DNA of 64,000 nt from Verrucomicrobiota bacterium (lineage in GTDB: Bacteria; Verrucomicrobiota; Verrucomicrobiia; CAIQCK01). Below, piece after piece: positions 28,851 to 36,917 of this stretch (position 1 is its first letter; each line of letters starts with the position of its first letter). The stretch is from positions 372,001-436,000 of the forward strand of contig JACRQF010000009.1 of the NCBI GenBank assembly GCA_016222825.1. The letters are read 5' to 3'. A program made the translations under genes and the position numbers. The notes under the pieces are model-generated. The model searched no databases and had not been told where the DNA came from. It saw only the letters and a program-made list of their open reading frames with translations.

Positions 28851-31094
28851 ATGGACAAAGCTGGAGAAAACAAGACCGTCGAGACGTTGCGGACACTGCC
28901 GGGCGACGATGTGCGCCAGATCATGTGGCGGTTCGCCGAGCGCTACGACCTGCAGATGCTGGTGCAGTCGGCGCGGGCGGTGGCGCGCGGGCCGGTGGCG
29001 CGGTTGGTGGCCGAGGGCGGCCGCAATTCGCACGAGTGGACGGCGGGGAAATCGGCGTTGCTCCAGGCTTACGACGAGTCCGGCATCACTGCGGCGTTCC
29101 TGGATCCGAGCCAGGGCGGGTTTGTGGAGGGGCCGAAGAATTTCGTGCTGGCGATGGTGGCGTTTGAGTTGTCGTGGGTGGACGGCGGCGCGGCGACGTG
29201 CAGCCTGGCGGGCAATCTCGGCCTCGCGCCGATCCACGAGTGCGGCACGGAGGAGCAGAAGGCGTTTTACATGACCAAGGCGCTCCCGCCCAAACCCGGC
29301 GAGAACCGCAAGCCGTGGCGCGCGGCATTCGCGCTGACGGAGCCGTTGCCGTATGTGGGTGTGGAGACGGGCGTGCTCAGCGGCAAGGTGCGCGTGGCGG
29401 AATGGAAGGACGGCAAGGAGCCAATCCTCCAGGTGGACAAGCGCGGCCGGTTCATCACAAACATGGGCTTCGCGAACATCGTCACGGCCGCCGTGGACAC
29501 GGCCGACCCGCGCATCAAGCGGAGCTGCATGGTGATCATCGAGAACACCGACCCCGGCGTGTTCGATCCCGGCGTGCCGACCAAGAAGCTCGTGCACCAG
29601 CTTTCCTCGACGAACGACCCGGTCTTCAGCGTGAAGGTGCCCGCGAACCGGATCATCGGCGGCTACACGATCAAGGACGGCGCCATCGTCCCGAACGTCA
29701 GCCACAGCGAGATGATCGAGGCGGTGTTCCGCCGCACGCGCGTGACGGTGGGACTGATGACCTCGGCGAAGTTGCTCTCGGCGGTGGAACCGTTGATCCG
29801 CTACCAGCGCAGCCGGTTCCGCGGCAGCGAGACGACTGCGCCCGGCTCCCCGCGCTACGAACTCGGCCTGCAAGGCAAGGAGGACGTGGTGCACCGGCTG
29901 GTGGACATCTGGGCCACGGGCGAGGCGGCGTCGTCGCTCGGCTTCGAGGCGGCGCGGTTGTTCGACGTGCTGGACCCGCTGGAGAAGCTGAAGGACGAGA
30001 TTTTCGCCAAGAAAAAGATCGAAGGCGTGCGCGCCCAGCTCCGCGCGCTCGCGCCGGCCGAGAAGGATGCGATCGAGTTCCTGCAACTCTCCTCGAAGCC
30101 GGAAGCCGAGCGCGACGCGAAGCGATTCGAGGCGCTCCAGAACGACACGCTCGTGCAGTTCGTGCTGAACGATTCGCTCGCCAACGTGCTCTGCCCGGCA
30201 ACGAAGCTCTGGAACACCGGCTACGGCGCGACGATGATGCGCGAGGCGGTCAGCCTGATGGGCGGCTACGGCATCACGGAAGATTGCCCCGGATTCCTCG
30301 GTCACAAGTGGATGGACGCGCAGTTGGAGGCGACCTACGAAGGGCCGGAGTCGGTCCAGCGCCGGCAGCTCTCGGTGACGATGACGACCGACACGTTCCT
30401 TGCGCGCGTGAAGCAGTGGATCGTCGAGTTGCGGCAGATCGCCTCGGAGCGGCCCGGCACCGGCGCGTGCGCGCTCGGCACGGCGATGCAGTTGTGGCTC
30501 TGGACGCTCAACCATCTGCAAAACGCCACCGACGCCAACGGTGTAAAGCTCTACCACAGCAACCGCCAGGGCGTGACGTTCCCGCTGGCCGACGCGCTCT
30601 GCTGGCTGCTGGCGGCGCGCTATCAGATTCTCGACGTGCTTGAGCTGGCGAAGAAAGGCCCGGAGAACCCGACGGTGGCCGAGGGCCTGCCGGGCTTGTT
30701 GAACTTCATGACCGATCTCTGCCACGTCCAGTCCGCGCGCGCCGCGGGCGAAGTCGGCCGCATCTGCGCCGAGCTGGTCCACGGTTACAACCGCCACCCG
30801 GCGTGGGACGACAAAGGCTGCGCCGCGTGCTACGGCGCGGAGGATTTGGACGAGATCGAGGGCCTCATTCCCGGCATCGCCAGCGCCGCCCGCACTTGCG
30901 GCGACGTGACCGAAGCGGGCCAGGCTCACGCGATCAAGGCCGGCCCGTGCGTGCGTTTCGCGGGCGCGGAGGATTTCATCCGCCTGCGCGTGAAACTGGA
31001 CAGTTGCCTCACCGGCTCGCGCCTCGCCAAGGACCGCGCCGCCGACGCGCTGACGAAGGTGATGATTCCCGAAGCGCTGGATTACCCGAAGTGA
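28851..31094 (+). CDS. Unusually long acyl-CoA dehydrogenase family protein
   Basis: A 747-residue flavoprotein-type dehydrogenase; ordinary family members have 380-600 residues. The N-terminal helical part (about 1-150), the middle beta-domain with the substrate-proximal ALTEP segment (residues about 163-167), and the C-terminal helical domain can be followed. A glutamate in TYEGPESVQ (Glu497) sits where the catalytic base of several long-chain members lies. About 200 extra helical residues follow (residues 530-747). It would oxidise an acyl-CoA to the enoyl-CoA using FAD and pass electrons to ETF, but no other beta-oxidation gene is in the window. The ATG at 28851 follows AAAGGA at a rather long distance. 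Confidence 0.85.
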   Translation: MDKAGENKTVETLRTLPGDDVRQIMWRFAERYDLQMLVQSARAVARGPVARLVAEGGRNSHEWTAGKSALLQAYDESGITAAFLDPSQGGFVEGPKNFVLAMVAFELSWVDGGAATCSLAGNLGLAPIHECGTEEQKAFYMTKALPPKPGENRKPWRAAFALTEPLPYVGVETGVLSGKVRVAEWKDGKEPILQVDKRGRFITNMGFANIVTAAVDTADPRIKRSCMVIIENTDPGVFDPGVPTKKLVHQLSSTNDPVFSVKVPANRIIGGYTIKDGAIVPNVSHSEMIEAVFRRTRVTVGLMTSAKLLSAVEPLIRYQRSRFRGSETTAPGSPRYELGLQGKEDVVHRLVDIWATGEAASSLGFEAARLFDVLDPLEKLKDEIFAKKKIEGVRAQLRALAPAEKDAIEFLQLSSKPEAERDAKRFEALQNDTLVQFVLNDSLANVLCPATKLWNTGYGATMMREAVSLMGGYGITEDCPGFLGHKWMDAQLEATYEGPESVQRRQLSVTMTTDTFLARVKQWIVELRQIASERPGTGACALGTAMQLWLWTLNHLQNATDANGVKLYHSNRQGVTFPLADALCWLLAARYQILDVLELAKKGPENPTVAEGLPGLLNFMTDLCHVQSARAAGEVGRICAELVHGYNRHPAWDDKGCAACYGAEDLDEIEGLIPGIASAARTCGDVTEAGQAHAIKAGPCVRFAGAEDFIRLRVKLDSCLTGSRLAKDRAADALTKVMIPEALDYPK

Positions 31095-31148
31095 GCGGAC
31101 GTTTTCGCATTGCCCGGCCTGGAGGCTGCCGCTAGATTTCGCATTGTT

Positions 31149-31520
31149 ATGGCACTGCTGTTTTTCGAGAAAGCCAGCGGAGAACGCATCGAGGTCAACG
31201 TCGAGAGCGAGCCGCTCTCCATCGGCCGCGGGCCGACGGCGGACGTGAGCCTTGACGACATGGAAGTGTCGCGGCATCACTGCGCGTTGCTGCTCTGGGA
31301 GGACGACTGGGTGATGAAGGATGGCGGCTCCATCAACGGCACATGGGTCAACCAGAAGCGCGTCCAGATCGTCATCCTCAAGGACGGCGACATCATCCGC
31401 ATCGGCAAGACCGAGCTGGAGTTTCGCGCCGAGGAGCGCCAGAAGGGCAAGAGCCTCAGCGCGACGCTGCAATTGCTCGCGCCGCCAACCGTCCCGACGG
31501 CTGCGCCGGTCAAGGACTGA
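31149..31520 (+). CDS. FHA-domain protein
   Basis: A 123-residue protein consisting essentially of one forkhead-associated domain, which binds phosphothreonine peptides. The signature residues are present: IGRG, then DMEVSRHHC, then GSINGTWVN, then LKDGDIIRIGKTELEF. The C-terminal 25 residues are a low-complexity tail. No Ser/Thr kinase gene is in the window, so the partner is elsewhere. It lies 54 bp downstream of the acyl-CoA dehydrogenase and 37 bp before the FAH-family gene, all on the same strand, and the cluster is likely cotranscribed. Confidence 0.9.
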   Translation: MALLFFEKASGERIEVNVESEPLSIGRGPTADVSLDDMEVSRHHCALLLWEDDWVMKDGGSINGTWVNQKRVQIVILKDGDIIRIGKTELEFRAEERQKGKSLSATLQLLAPPTVPTAAPVKD

Positions 31521-31557
31521 GAACCAACGGCATGCCCCGCCGGCGTGCGCCTCCAAC

Positions 31558-32472
31558 ATGAAGCTCTGCACCTTTGAATGGAAACGTCATCTGCGCGTCG
31601 GCAGCGTTGCCGGTGACTCTGTGGTGGACCTCGATGCCGCCGCGGCCGCGCTGCCGGCGCTCAAGATGTATTCGGGTTTGTTCCACTGCATTGAGTGCCT
31701 GCTCCACATGCCGCGGGCGCTGGCCGTCGCGCGCAAAGTCGAGAAGGCCGCGCTTGCCGCCGCCGCGAACGCGAGACGCAAACCCAGGTTCCTGCTCCCT
31801 CTCTCGGAGGTGAAATACGGCCCGCCGGTGCCGAACCCGCCGAAGGTGCTCTGCATCGGCCAGAACTACGCCGACCATTGCCGCGAGCAAAACGTGCCGT
31901 TGCCGGAGATTCCCGAGCTATTCTGCAAGTTCCCCACCTCGATCATCGGCTGCGGCGACGCCATCCTGCTGCACAAGGTCACCAAGAAGGTGGACTACGA
32001 GGTCGAACTGGCCATCGTCATCGGCAAGCGCGGCAAGAACATCCCGAAGTCGCGCGCTTACGAGCACGTCTTCGGCTACACGATCTTCCACGACGTCAGC
32101 GCGCGCGACCTCCAGTTCAAGAGCAAGCAATGGACGCGTGGTAAATCACCCGACACGTTCGCGCCGACCGGCCCGTGGCTGGTGACGCGCGACGAAGTGC
32201 CCGATCCGCACAGGCTGACGATCCGCACGTGGCTCAACGGCCAGCTCATGCAGGACTCGAACACCCGCAACCTCGTTTTCGGTGTGCCGGCGTTGGTGGA
32301 GTTCCTGAGCCAGACGATCACGCTGGAGCCGGGCGACGTCATCGCCACCGGCACGCCGCCGGGCGTCGGTTGTTTCCGCAAGCCGCCGGTGTTCCTGAAA
32401 CGCGGCGATGTGGTGAGGATGGAAATCGCCGGCCTCGGCGCTCTGGAGAACCCGGTGGTCGCGGAGAAGTGA
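31558..32472 (+). CDS. Fumarylacetoacetate hydrolase family protein
   Basis: A 304-residue member of the FAH superfamily, which hydrolyses, decarboxylates or isomerises 2-oxo acids with a divalent metal. The catalytic C-terminal domain starts at IGQNYADHCRE. Probable metal ligands are the Glu pair in VDYEVELAIVIGK and the Asp in HDVSARDLQ. The GTPPGVG motif near the end is diagnostic. The first 90 residues form the small N-terminal beta-domain seen in two-domain members. The specific substrate is not deducible; typical ones are ureidoglycolate, 2-keto-3-deoxy sugar acids or acylpyruvates. Confidence 0.9.
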   Translation: MKLCTFEWKRHLRVGSVAGDSVVDLDAAAAALPALKMYSGLFHCIECLLHMPRALAVARKVEKAALAAAANARRKPRFLLPLSEVKYGPPVPNPPKVLCIGQNYADHCREQNVPLPEIPELFCKFPTSIIGCGDAILLHKVTKKVDYEVELAIVIGKRGKNIPKSRAYEHVFGYTIFHDVSARDLQFKSKQWTRGKSPDTFAPTGPWLVTRDEVPDPHRLTIRTWLNGQLMQDSNTRNLVFGVPALVEFLSQTITLEPGDVIATGTPPGVGCFRKPPVFLKRGDVVRMEIAGLGALENPVVAEK

Positions 32473-32521
32473 GAACTAAAAACGGTTGCGCAAAGGCGCG
32501 GGATGGAGGACAAACAGTATT

Positions 32522-33052
32522 ATGAGCGACGAAATCTCAATTGACCAATTCCACACCGTCCCTGCGCTCAAGGGCCTGACGCCCGCCGAGCTGGATGTCG
32601 TGGACTCCCTCACCTACAGCGTGGCGCTCAAACCGGGCCAGACGCTTTTCAAGGAAGGCGATCCCGGCGACGGCATGTATGTCATCGTCAGCGGCAGCGT
32701 CGGAGTCACCAAGAGGGTGGACGAGGGTTCCAACTGGCAAATCGCACAGCACGGTCCGGGCATTTGCTTCGGCGAGATGTCGCTGCTCGGCAATCAACCG
32801 CGCGCGGCCACCTGCACGGCGCTGGAGCCGACGTTGCTGCTCAAGGTGCCTTACAAGGAATTCAGCGCGCTGCTGAAGCAGAACAGCATCGCCGCGCTCA
32901 AGGTCACCGCCAACCTGGCGCGATCACTCAGCCTGCGGCTGGCGCAGCTTCTCGTGGAACAAACGCGCATCCTGAAGGCGCATCGCACGTTCTCCGGCGA
33001 GGTGCAGAAACATTTGCTCACCACCTACCAGCGCGCCGAAGGCGTCAGGTAG
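32522..33052 (+). CDS. Cyclic-nucleotide-binding domain protein without DNA-binding domain
   Basis: A 176-residue protein. Residues about 15-130 form a cNMP-binding beta-barrel (LFKEGDPGDGMYVIVSGSVGV), with a phosphate-binding cassette FGEMSLLGNQPRAATCTA, in which Glu and Arg are in the positions that contact the ribose and phosphate. A helical stretch follows to the end. No helix-turn-helix is present, so it is not a complete CRP-type transcription factor and may bind a partner protein instead. It is the last of four same-strand genes here, and the frame starts at the ATG 32522. Confidence 0.85.
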   Translation: MSDEISIDQFHTVPALKGLTPAELDVVDSLTYSVALKPGQTLFKEGDPGDGMYVIVSGSVGVTKRVDEGSNWQIAQHGPGICFGEMSLLGNQPRAATCTALEPTLLLKVPYKEFSALLKQNSIAALKVTANLARSLSLRLAQLLVEQTRILKAHRTFSGEVQKHLLTTYQRAEGVR

Positions 33053-33109
33053 GACTGTTTCTGAAAACGAACCAACGAAAACCACCGGCAGCCGTCCGGC
33101 GTTCGCCGC

Positions 33110-33898
33110 TCACGGCTTGATTTCCATCAGCACGCGGAAGCCGAGGTCTTTTCGCTGGACGAGATTGGACAGCGCCTTGCGGCAGGCGGAACGGCAATCC
33201 TGCGCGGGACTGTTGGCCGCGCCGCCGCGCGCCACCCACGTGCCCGACGTGTTCAAGTGCCGGTCGTAACGGTTGAAGTAGCGCGTGTCGCACCATTCCC
33301 AGACGTTGCCGTGCATGTCGAAGAGGCCCCAGGCGTTCGGCGGTTTCAGGCCGACTTCGCGCGTCTGGCTGGCGGCGTTGCCGGCATACCAGCCGACCTT
33401 TTCCAGATCGTCGCTGCTCTCGCCCGACCAATACGCCGAGATCGTGCCGGCGCGGCAGGCGTATTCCCACTCCACCTCCGTCGGCAGACGGCAGAGCCGG
33501 CCTTCCTTGCCGGACAGTTGTTTGCAAAACTCCTGAGCCTTGGACAGGCTGATATACTCCAGCGGCAGACGCAGGTTCGTCGGGTCCTTGTGGACGCTGC
33601 GGTTCGGCAGCTTGTCGCCGATAATGTTCTGCCACTGCTCCTGCGTCACCTCGAAGATGCCGAGGTAAAATGGCGCCGTGATGACCTCCTCATGCACCGG
33701 CACCTCGTCGGCGTTGCCCTTGTTGCTGCCCATCATAAATCTGCCCGCCGGGATCATGGCATACTGGATGCCCGTGCTCGAACTGACGTAAAGCCGGGCC
33801 TTGCCGAACTCGCCGGCCGGCGTTCCGGGATTCTGGCCCCACGCGGCAGCGCAAAGAACCAGGGAAACGATGACGATGATGGGCGAACGATGTTTCAT
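33110..33898 (-). CDS. Exported SUMF1/formylglycine-generating-enzyme-like protein
   Basis: A 262-residue protein with a signal peptide (residues 1-21, ending AAAWG). The C-type-lectin-like SUMF1 fold is clear: IPAGRFMMGSNKG, PVHEEVITAPFYLGIFEVTQEQW, CRLPTEVEWEYACRAG, DMHGNVWEWCDTRY, VARGGAANSPAQDCRSACRK. The closing segment has Cys residues in DCRSAC, but not the Cys-x4-Cys pair around a Tyr that gives true formylglycine-generating enzymes their copper site. I therefore consider it one of the many non-FGE members of the family with unknown role. It stands alone between the cNMP gene (convergent) and a LolA-like gene. Confidence 0.82.
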   Translation of the reverse strand: MKHRSPIIVIVSLVLCAAAWGQNPGTPAGEFGKARLYVSSSTGIQYAMIPAGRFMMGSNKGNADEVPVHEEVITAPFYLGIFEVTQEQWQNIIGDKLPNRSVHKDPTNLRLPLEYISLSKAQEFCKQLSGKEGRLCRLPTEVEWEYACRAGTISAYWSGESSDDLEKVGWYAGNAASQTREVGLKPPNAWGLFDMHGNVWEWCDTRYFNRYDRHLNTSGTWVARGGAANSPAQDCRSACRKALSNLVQRKDLGFRVLMEIKP

Positions 33899-34027
33899 GA
33901 AACCTCAGTTGTGCGGTCGTGTAAACAATGCTGGCTGCGCCTGTAACGACACTACTCATCCCTGACGTTGACGGCACTATTTTCCGGCAAGCCGTGCGTC
34001 ACGTCAAGTGCCAGTTGACTGCGGTAG

Positions 34028-34077
34028 CTGGACGCGCCAGCGTTCGGCCGGCGGTTTCTGAACGCTGGCGCGTTCAG
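34028..34077. terminator. Strong 18-bp stem-loop, possible terminator or palindromic repeat
   Basis: ACGCGCCAGCGTTC (34032-34045) pairs perfectly with GAACGCTGGCGCGT (34060-34073) around a 14-base loop, and four further pairs (one G-U) extend the stem to 34028 and 34077. It lies 15 bp after the stop of the minus-strand LolA-like gene. There is no T-run, so it would be a non-classical terminator or a dispersed palindrome. Confidence 0.5.
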
Positions 34078-34092
34078 CCACACCTGCCGTCG

Positions 34093-34890
34093 TTACGGCT
34101 TCGTAGGCGGCGTTGCGGAGTTCTTGAGGAATGTTTCCGGCGCAAACAGCGCGGGATCAAGCGGGCCAGCGTGGTCTTCACGGATGCGCAGAACGGTGCG
34201 GGACTTCTTCTGGACGTTCTCCAGCGCAATCTGGCCGACGATGTAGTGGCCCTTCTCGTCAAGCTTGCGGACGCTTTTAACCTCGAAGTTTTTCAGCAGC
34301 TTGTTCTTCGCGTCGTAGGCCTCGGCGATGACGACGGCCATGTATTTCTTGTCCACCCACATGAGGACGCGGCTGTATTGCGAGGCGGCGACCGCGGCGG
34401 GCGTGCTCTCGATGACCCAGCAGTCGAAGCCGAGCCGCCGGCTCTCGCGCACGAACTTGTGGCTGGGCCAGCGCAAAAACGCCAGCTCCAGATCCTCGTA
34501 GGCAAAATCGCCACCGAGAAACGGCGTGGCGCGTTCGACGGGTGCGAGCTTGCGCGGCTCGTCCTTGCCTTTCTCGCAAAGCCACGTGTCGCCGCCCTCA
34601 ATCATCAACACCGTCATGCCAACCGCCTCCTCCGGGTCGGTAACGCGATAGACGGTGCGGAGTTTGTGGGGATCGCCGTTGAGAAAGATGTTCAGGTCGT
34701 AGCGGGTGGCGGTGCGGCGCTGGATGGTCAGGTCAGCTTCGAGCCAGAGGCTGAGGGCCGGCCGGTTTGCGAGCACGCGTCGCATGATGTCCATCGCGTC
34801 AGGCGTTTCTTCGGCCGCAAGGGCGGCGACGGAACACAAGCAGGCTGAAACCAAAGCCGCCGCAATGTTTTGGATGGTGCGTGTGTGCAT
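34093..34890 (-). CDS. Exported LolA-like outer-membrane lipoprotein-sorting family protein
   Basis: A 265-residue protein with a signal peptide (residues 1-25, MHTRTIQNIAAALVSACLCSVAALA). The mature part shows the half-barrel pattern of the LolA/LolB-like superfamily in the version annotated as outer membrane lipoprotein-sorting protein (PF17131): DIMRRVLANRP at the start, a central GGDTWLCEKG..RKL stretch, and GFDCWVIESTP..YSRVLMWVDKKYMAVVIAEAYD, which is diagnostic. It probably carries a lipid or hydrophobic molecule. In other bacteria such genes accompany RND-type exporters; none is here. The ATG at 34890 starts the signal peptide. Confidence 0.8.
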   Translation of the reverse strand: MHTRTIQNIAAALVSACLCSVAALAAEETPDAMDIMRRVLANRPALSLWLEADLTIQRRTATRYDLNIFLNGDPHKLRTVYRVTDPEEAVGMTVLMIEGGDTWLCEKGKDEPRKLAPVERATPFLGGDFAYEDLELAFLRWPSHKFVRESRRLGFDCWVIESTPAAVAASQYSRVLMWVDKKYMAVVIAEAYDAKNKLLKNFEVKSVRKLDEKGHYIVGQIALENVQKKSRTVLRIREDHAGPLDPALFAPETFLKNSATPPTKP

Positions 34891-34957
34891 GTCCGGCTCG
34901 TATCTAACGGCGATAGCGGGGAATTTCAACGAAGAACACAATGCCCGTGTATTGCGC

Positions 34958-34984
34958 GGCGGTTTCTTGCTTGATGAAACCGCC
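34958..34984 (+). repeat. Perfect 9-bp hairpin upstream of crcB
   Basis: GGCGGTTTC (34958-34966) and GAAACCGCC (34976-34984) flank a nine-base loop, 24 bases before the crcB ATG. It could influence translation or termination. It does not match the conserved bases of the fluoride riboswitch. Confidence 0.4.
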
Positions 34985-35007
34985 AATCGGGCGTAGGACG
35001 CTGGCCG

Positions 35008-35418
35008 ATGTCCAAGCTGCTATTGCTCGCATTCGGTGGTGCCATCGGCACGCTCGCCCGTTACGGACTGAACGGGCTGGTGTCGCATCACAAAGGCAAA
35101 CACCTGCCGTGGGCCGCGGTCTTCCCGCTCGGCACAGTGCTGGTGAACATCAGCGGTTGCTTCCTCATCGGCTTCCTCGCCACCCTCTCCGGCCCGGCGA
35201 TGGGCCGCGGGTGGCTGAAACCGGAGTGGCGGGACTTTTGGCTGATCGGCTTCTGCGGCGGCTACACGACATTCTCCAGTTACGGTCTGCAAACGCTCAA
35301 CCTCGCCCGCGACGCCGAATGGCTCTGGGTCGCGGCGAACATCATCGGCTCGAACGTCCTCTGCCTGCTGGCGGTCTATTTGGGCCGCGTCTGCGCGCTC
35401 TGGCTGCAAAAGCCCTGA
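35008..35418 (+). CDS. crcB: Fluoride ion exporter CrcB (Fluc)
   Basis: A 136-residue four-helix membrane protein that forms a dimeric fluoride channel and lowers cytoplasmic fluoride. Diagnostic motifs are present: GGAIGTLARYGL at the N-terminus, GTVLVNISGCFLIGF with the pore Asn, and GFCGGYTTFSSYGLQT, which contains the Phe-box and the sodium-binding turn. Length is typical. The DUF190 gene follows after 38 bp; the crcB-DUF190 pair is a frequent arrangement. No fluoride riboswitch was recognised upstream. Confidence 0.95.
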   Translation: MSKLLLLAFGGAIGTLARYGLNGLVSHHKGKHLPWAAVFPLGTVLVNISGCFLIGFLATLSGPAMGRGWLKPEWRDFWLIGFCGGYTTFSSYGLQTLNLARDAEWLWVAANIIGSNVLCLLAVYLGRVCALWLQKP

Positions 35419-35456
35419 CCACACGTTTCACGCATTACGTATTACGCATTACTCCC

Positions 35457-35798
35457 ATGAAACTCGAAGGCGAAGGCACCCTGTTGCGGATTTTCATCGG
35501 CGAACTCGACAAGTGGCACCACCAGCCGCTCTACGAGGCTGTCGTGCTCAAGGCTCGCGAGCGCGGCCTCGCCGGCGCGACGGTGCTGCGCGGGCCGATG
35601 GGCTTCGGCGCGCACTCGCGGCTGCACACGGCGAAAATCCTGCGCCTCAGCGAAGATCTCCCCGTCATCATCGAGATCGTGGACAAGGAGGAGAAGATCC
35701 AGGCGTTCCTGCCCGAACTCGATGCGATGGTCGGCGACGGCCTCGTCACGATGGAGAAAGTCCGCGTCATCGCCTACCGCGCCAAACCGCTTTCGTGA
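35457..35798 (+). CDS. DUF190 family protein linked to crcB
   Basis: A 113-residue cytoplasmic protein of the DUF190 family, with a PII-like ferredoxin fold. Recognisable segments are LLRIFIGELDKWHHQPLYEAVV, ARERGLAGATVLRGPMGFGAHSRLHTAKILRLSEDLPVIIEIVD and DGLVTMEKVRVI. The family is often encoded next to crcB and may regulate or assist fluoride handling, but its biochemical role is unsettled. The ATG at 35457 begins the conserved domain. It is followed after 9 bp by the URO-D-like gene, so the four plus-strand genes may be one transcript. Confidence 0.92.
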   Translation: MKLEGEGTLLRIFIGELDKWHHQPLYEAVVLKARERGLAGATVLRGPMGFGAHSRLHTAKILRLSEDLPVIIEIVDKEEKIQAFLPELDAMVGDGLVTMEKVRVIAYRAKPLS

Positions 35799-35807
35799 CT
35801 TTCATCC

Positions 35808-36917
35808 ATGACCTCCCGTGAACGCATGCGCGCAGCGATGACCGGCGGCCGGCCCGACCGTGTGCCGTTCTTCCCGTGCATCTTCACCGACCACGCCTGC
35901 GTCGCGCTCGGCCACACATTTGAGGAAGCGTTGGTTGATCCGCGGCTCGGCGTGCGCTGGATGGTTGAGGCGGGCTTCTTCTACGGTTGTGATGTCGTGC
36001 GCGTGCGCGCCACGCCGGAGAGGGCGTGGTTCGAGGAAAAGGAAGTGCGCCCCCACGACGGCAAGCTCGCGCTAGTGGACCGCCACACGGGGAAGATTGA
36101 CGGCTACTTCGACGTGCAGGGCGGCGGGCAGTTGATGCTGCTCAATCCGCCGCCGCCCGTTCGCGCCATCGAGGAGATTGAGGCCATCACGTATCCGTCG
36201 GCGGAGCAGTTGCTGGCGACCGGCTGCCTCGACGCGGCTCGCGAGATGACCCGCGAAGCGCACGCACGCGGCTTGTTCGTCGTCGGCATGGCGGGCGCGC
36301 AGACTATCAACACGCTGGTCGCGCGAGTCGGCAGCAGCGAGGAAGCCTTGATGTTGATGGCGACCGATCCGCCGTTTGTTCACCGTATGTTCCGCATGGC
36401 GACCGACGCTTCCATCGAGGTGATCACGGCTTTCGCACGAATCGGCGTGGACTGCATTTACGTTGGCGACTCCTACGCGTCGGGCAGCGTCATCTCGCCG
36501 CAGATGTATCGCGAACTCTGCGTCCCCGCCTACCGCCGTGCCGCCGAAGCCGCGCATGCGCTGAGCCTGTTGGTTTATAAACATTGCTGCGGCAACTACA
36601 ACCCACTCTTGCCACTGATGGACGGAAACCATCTCGACGGCATGGAGGGCTTGGATCCGACGAGTGGCATGACCGTTGCCCACACGCGCGCCGTGACGAG
36701 CGGCCGGCTCTGCCTCATCGGCGGTGTTAGTTGCCTCAGCCTCCTGCAAGCACGTCCGGAGCAGGTTTACGCCGAGGCGATGGACTGCATCCGCGCCGGT
36801 GGCATGGACGGGCGATTCGTTCTCGGCAGCGCCTGTGCCGTGCCGCGTTACACGCCCATCGAGAACATGCAAGCGATGGCGCGGGCGGCAATGGACTCCT
36901 CCAAACTGCGCCCATGA
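35808..36917 (+). CDS. Uroporphyrinogen-decarboxylase-like (methyltransferase MtaA/CmuA type) protein
   Basis: A 369-residue TIM-barrel protein of the URO-D superfamily. The start (SRERMRAAMTGGRPDRVPFFP), the middle (FDVQGGGQ...) and the closing FVLGSACAVPRYTPIENMQAM are typical of the branch that includes corrinoid methyltransferases rather than haem synthesis, because the two Arg residues that bind uroporphyrin at the N-terminus are not both present. A possible zinc site is the HCCGN segment around residue 264. No corrinoid protein gene is in the window. Its stop overlaps the next ATG (ATGA), indicating translational coupling with the sialidase-like gene. Confidence 0.8.
   Translation: MTSRERMRAAMTGGRPDRVPFFPCIFTDHACVALGHTFEEALVDPRLGVRWMVEAGFFYGCDVVRVRATPERAWFEEKEVRPHDGKLALVDRHTGKIDGYFDVQGGGQLMLLNPPPPVRAIEEIEAITYPSAEQLLATGCLDAAREMTREAHARGLFVVGMAGAQTINTLVARVGSSEEALMLMATDPPFVHRMFRMATDASIEVITAFARIGVDCIYVGDSYASGSVISPQMYRELCVPAYRRAAEAAHALSLLVYKHCCGNYNPLLPLMDGNHLDGMEGLDPTSGMTVAHTRAVTSGRLCLIGGVSCLSLLQARPEQVYAEAMDCIRAGGMDGRFVLGSACAVPRYTPIENMQAMARAAMDSSKLRP

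Noticed and set aside
33110..33898. True formylglycine-generating enzyme for the sulfatase
   Set aside because: The SUMF1 fold is clear but the cysteine pair needed for copper-dependent oxidation is not in the expected spacing, so catalytic maturation is unlikely.
34891..35007. Fluoride riboswitch upstream of crcB
   Set aside because: A hairpin at 34958-34984 and a GGCGAT-like string are present, but the conserved pseudoknot bases and the GCTGATG segment of the crcB motif are not found in the right order.
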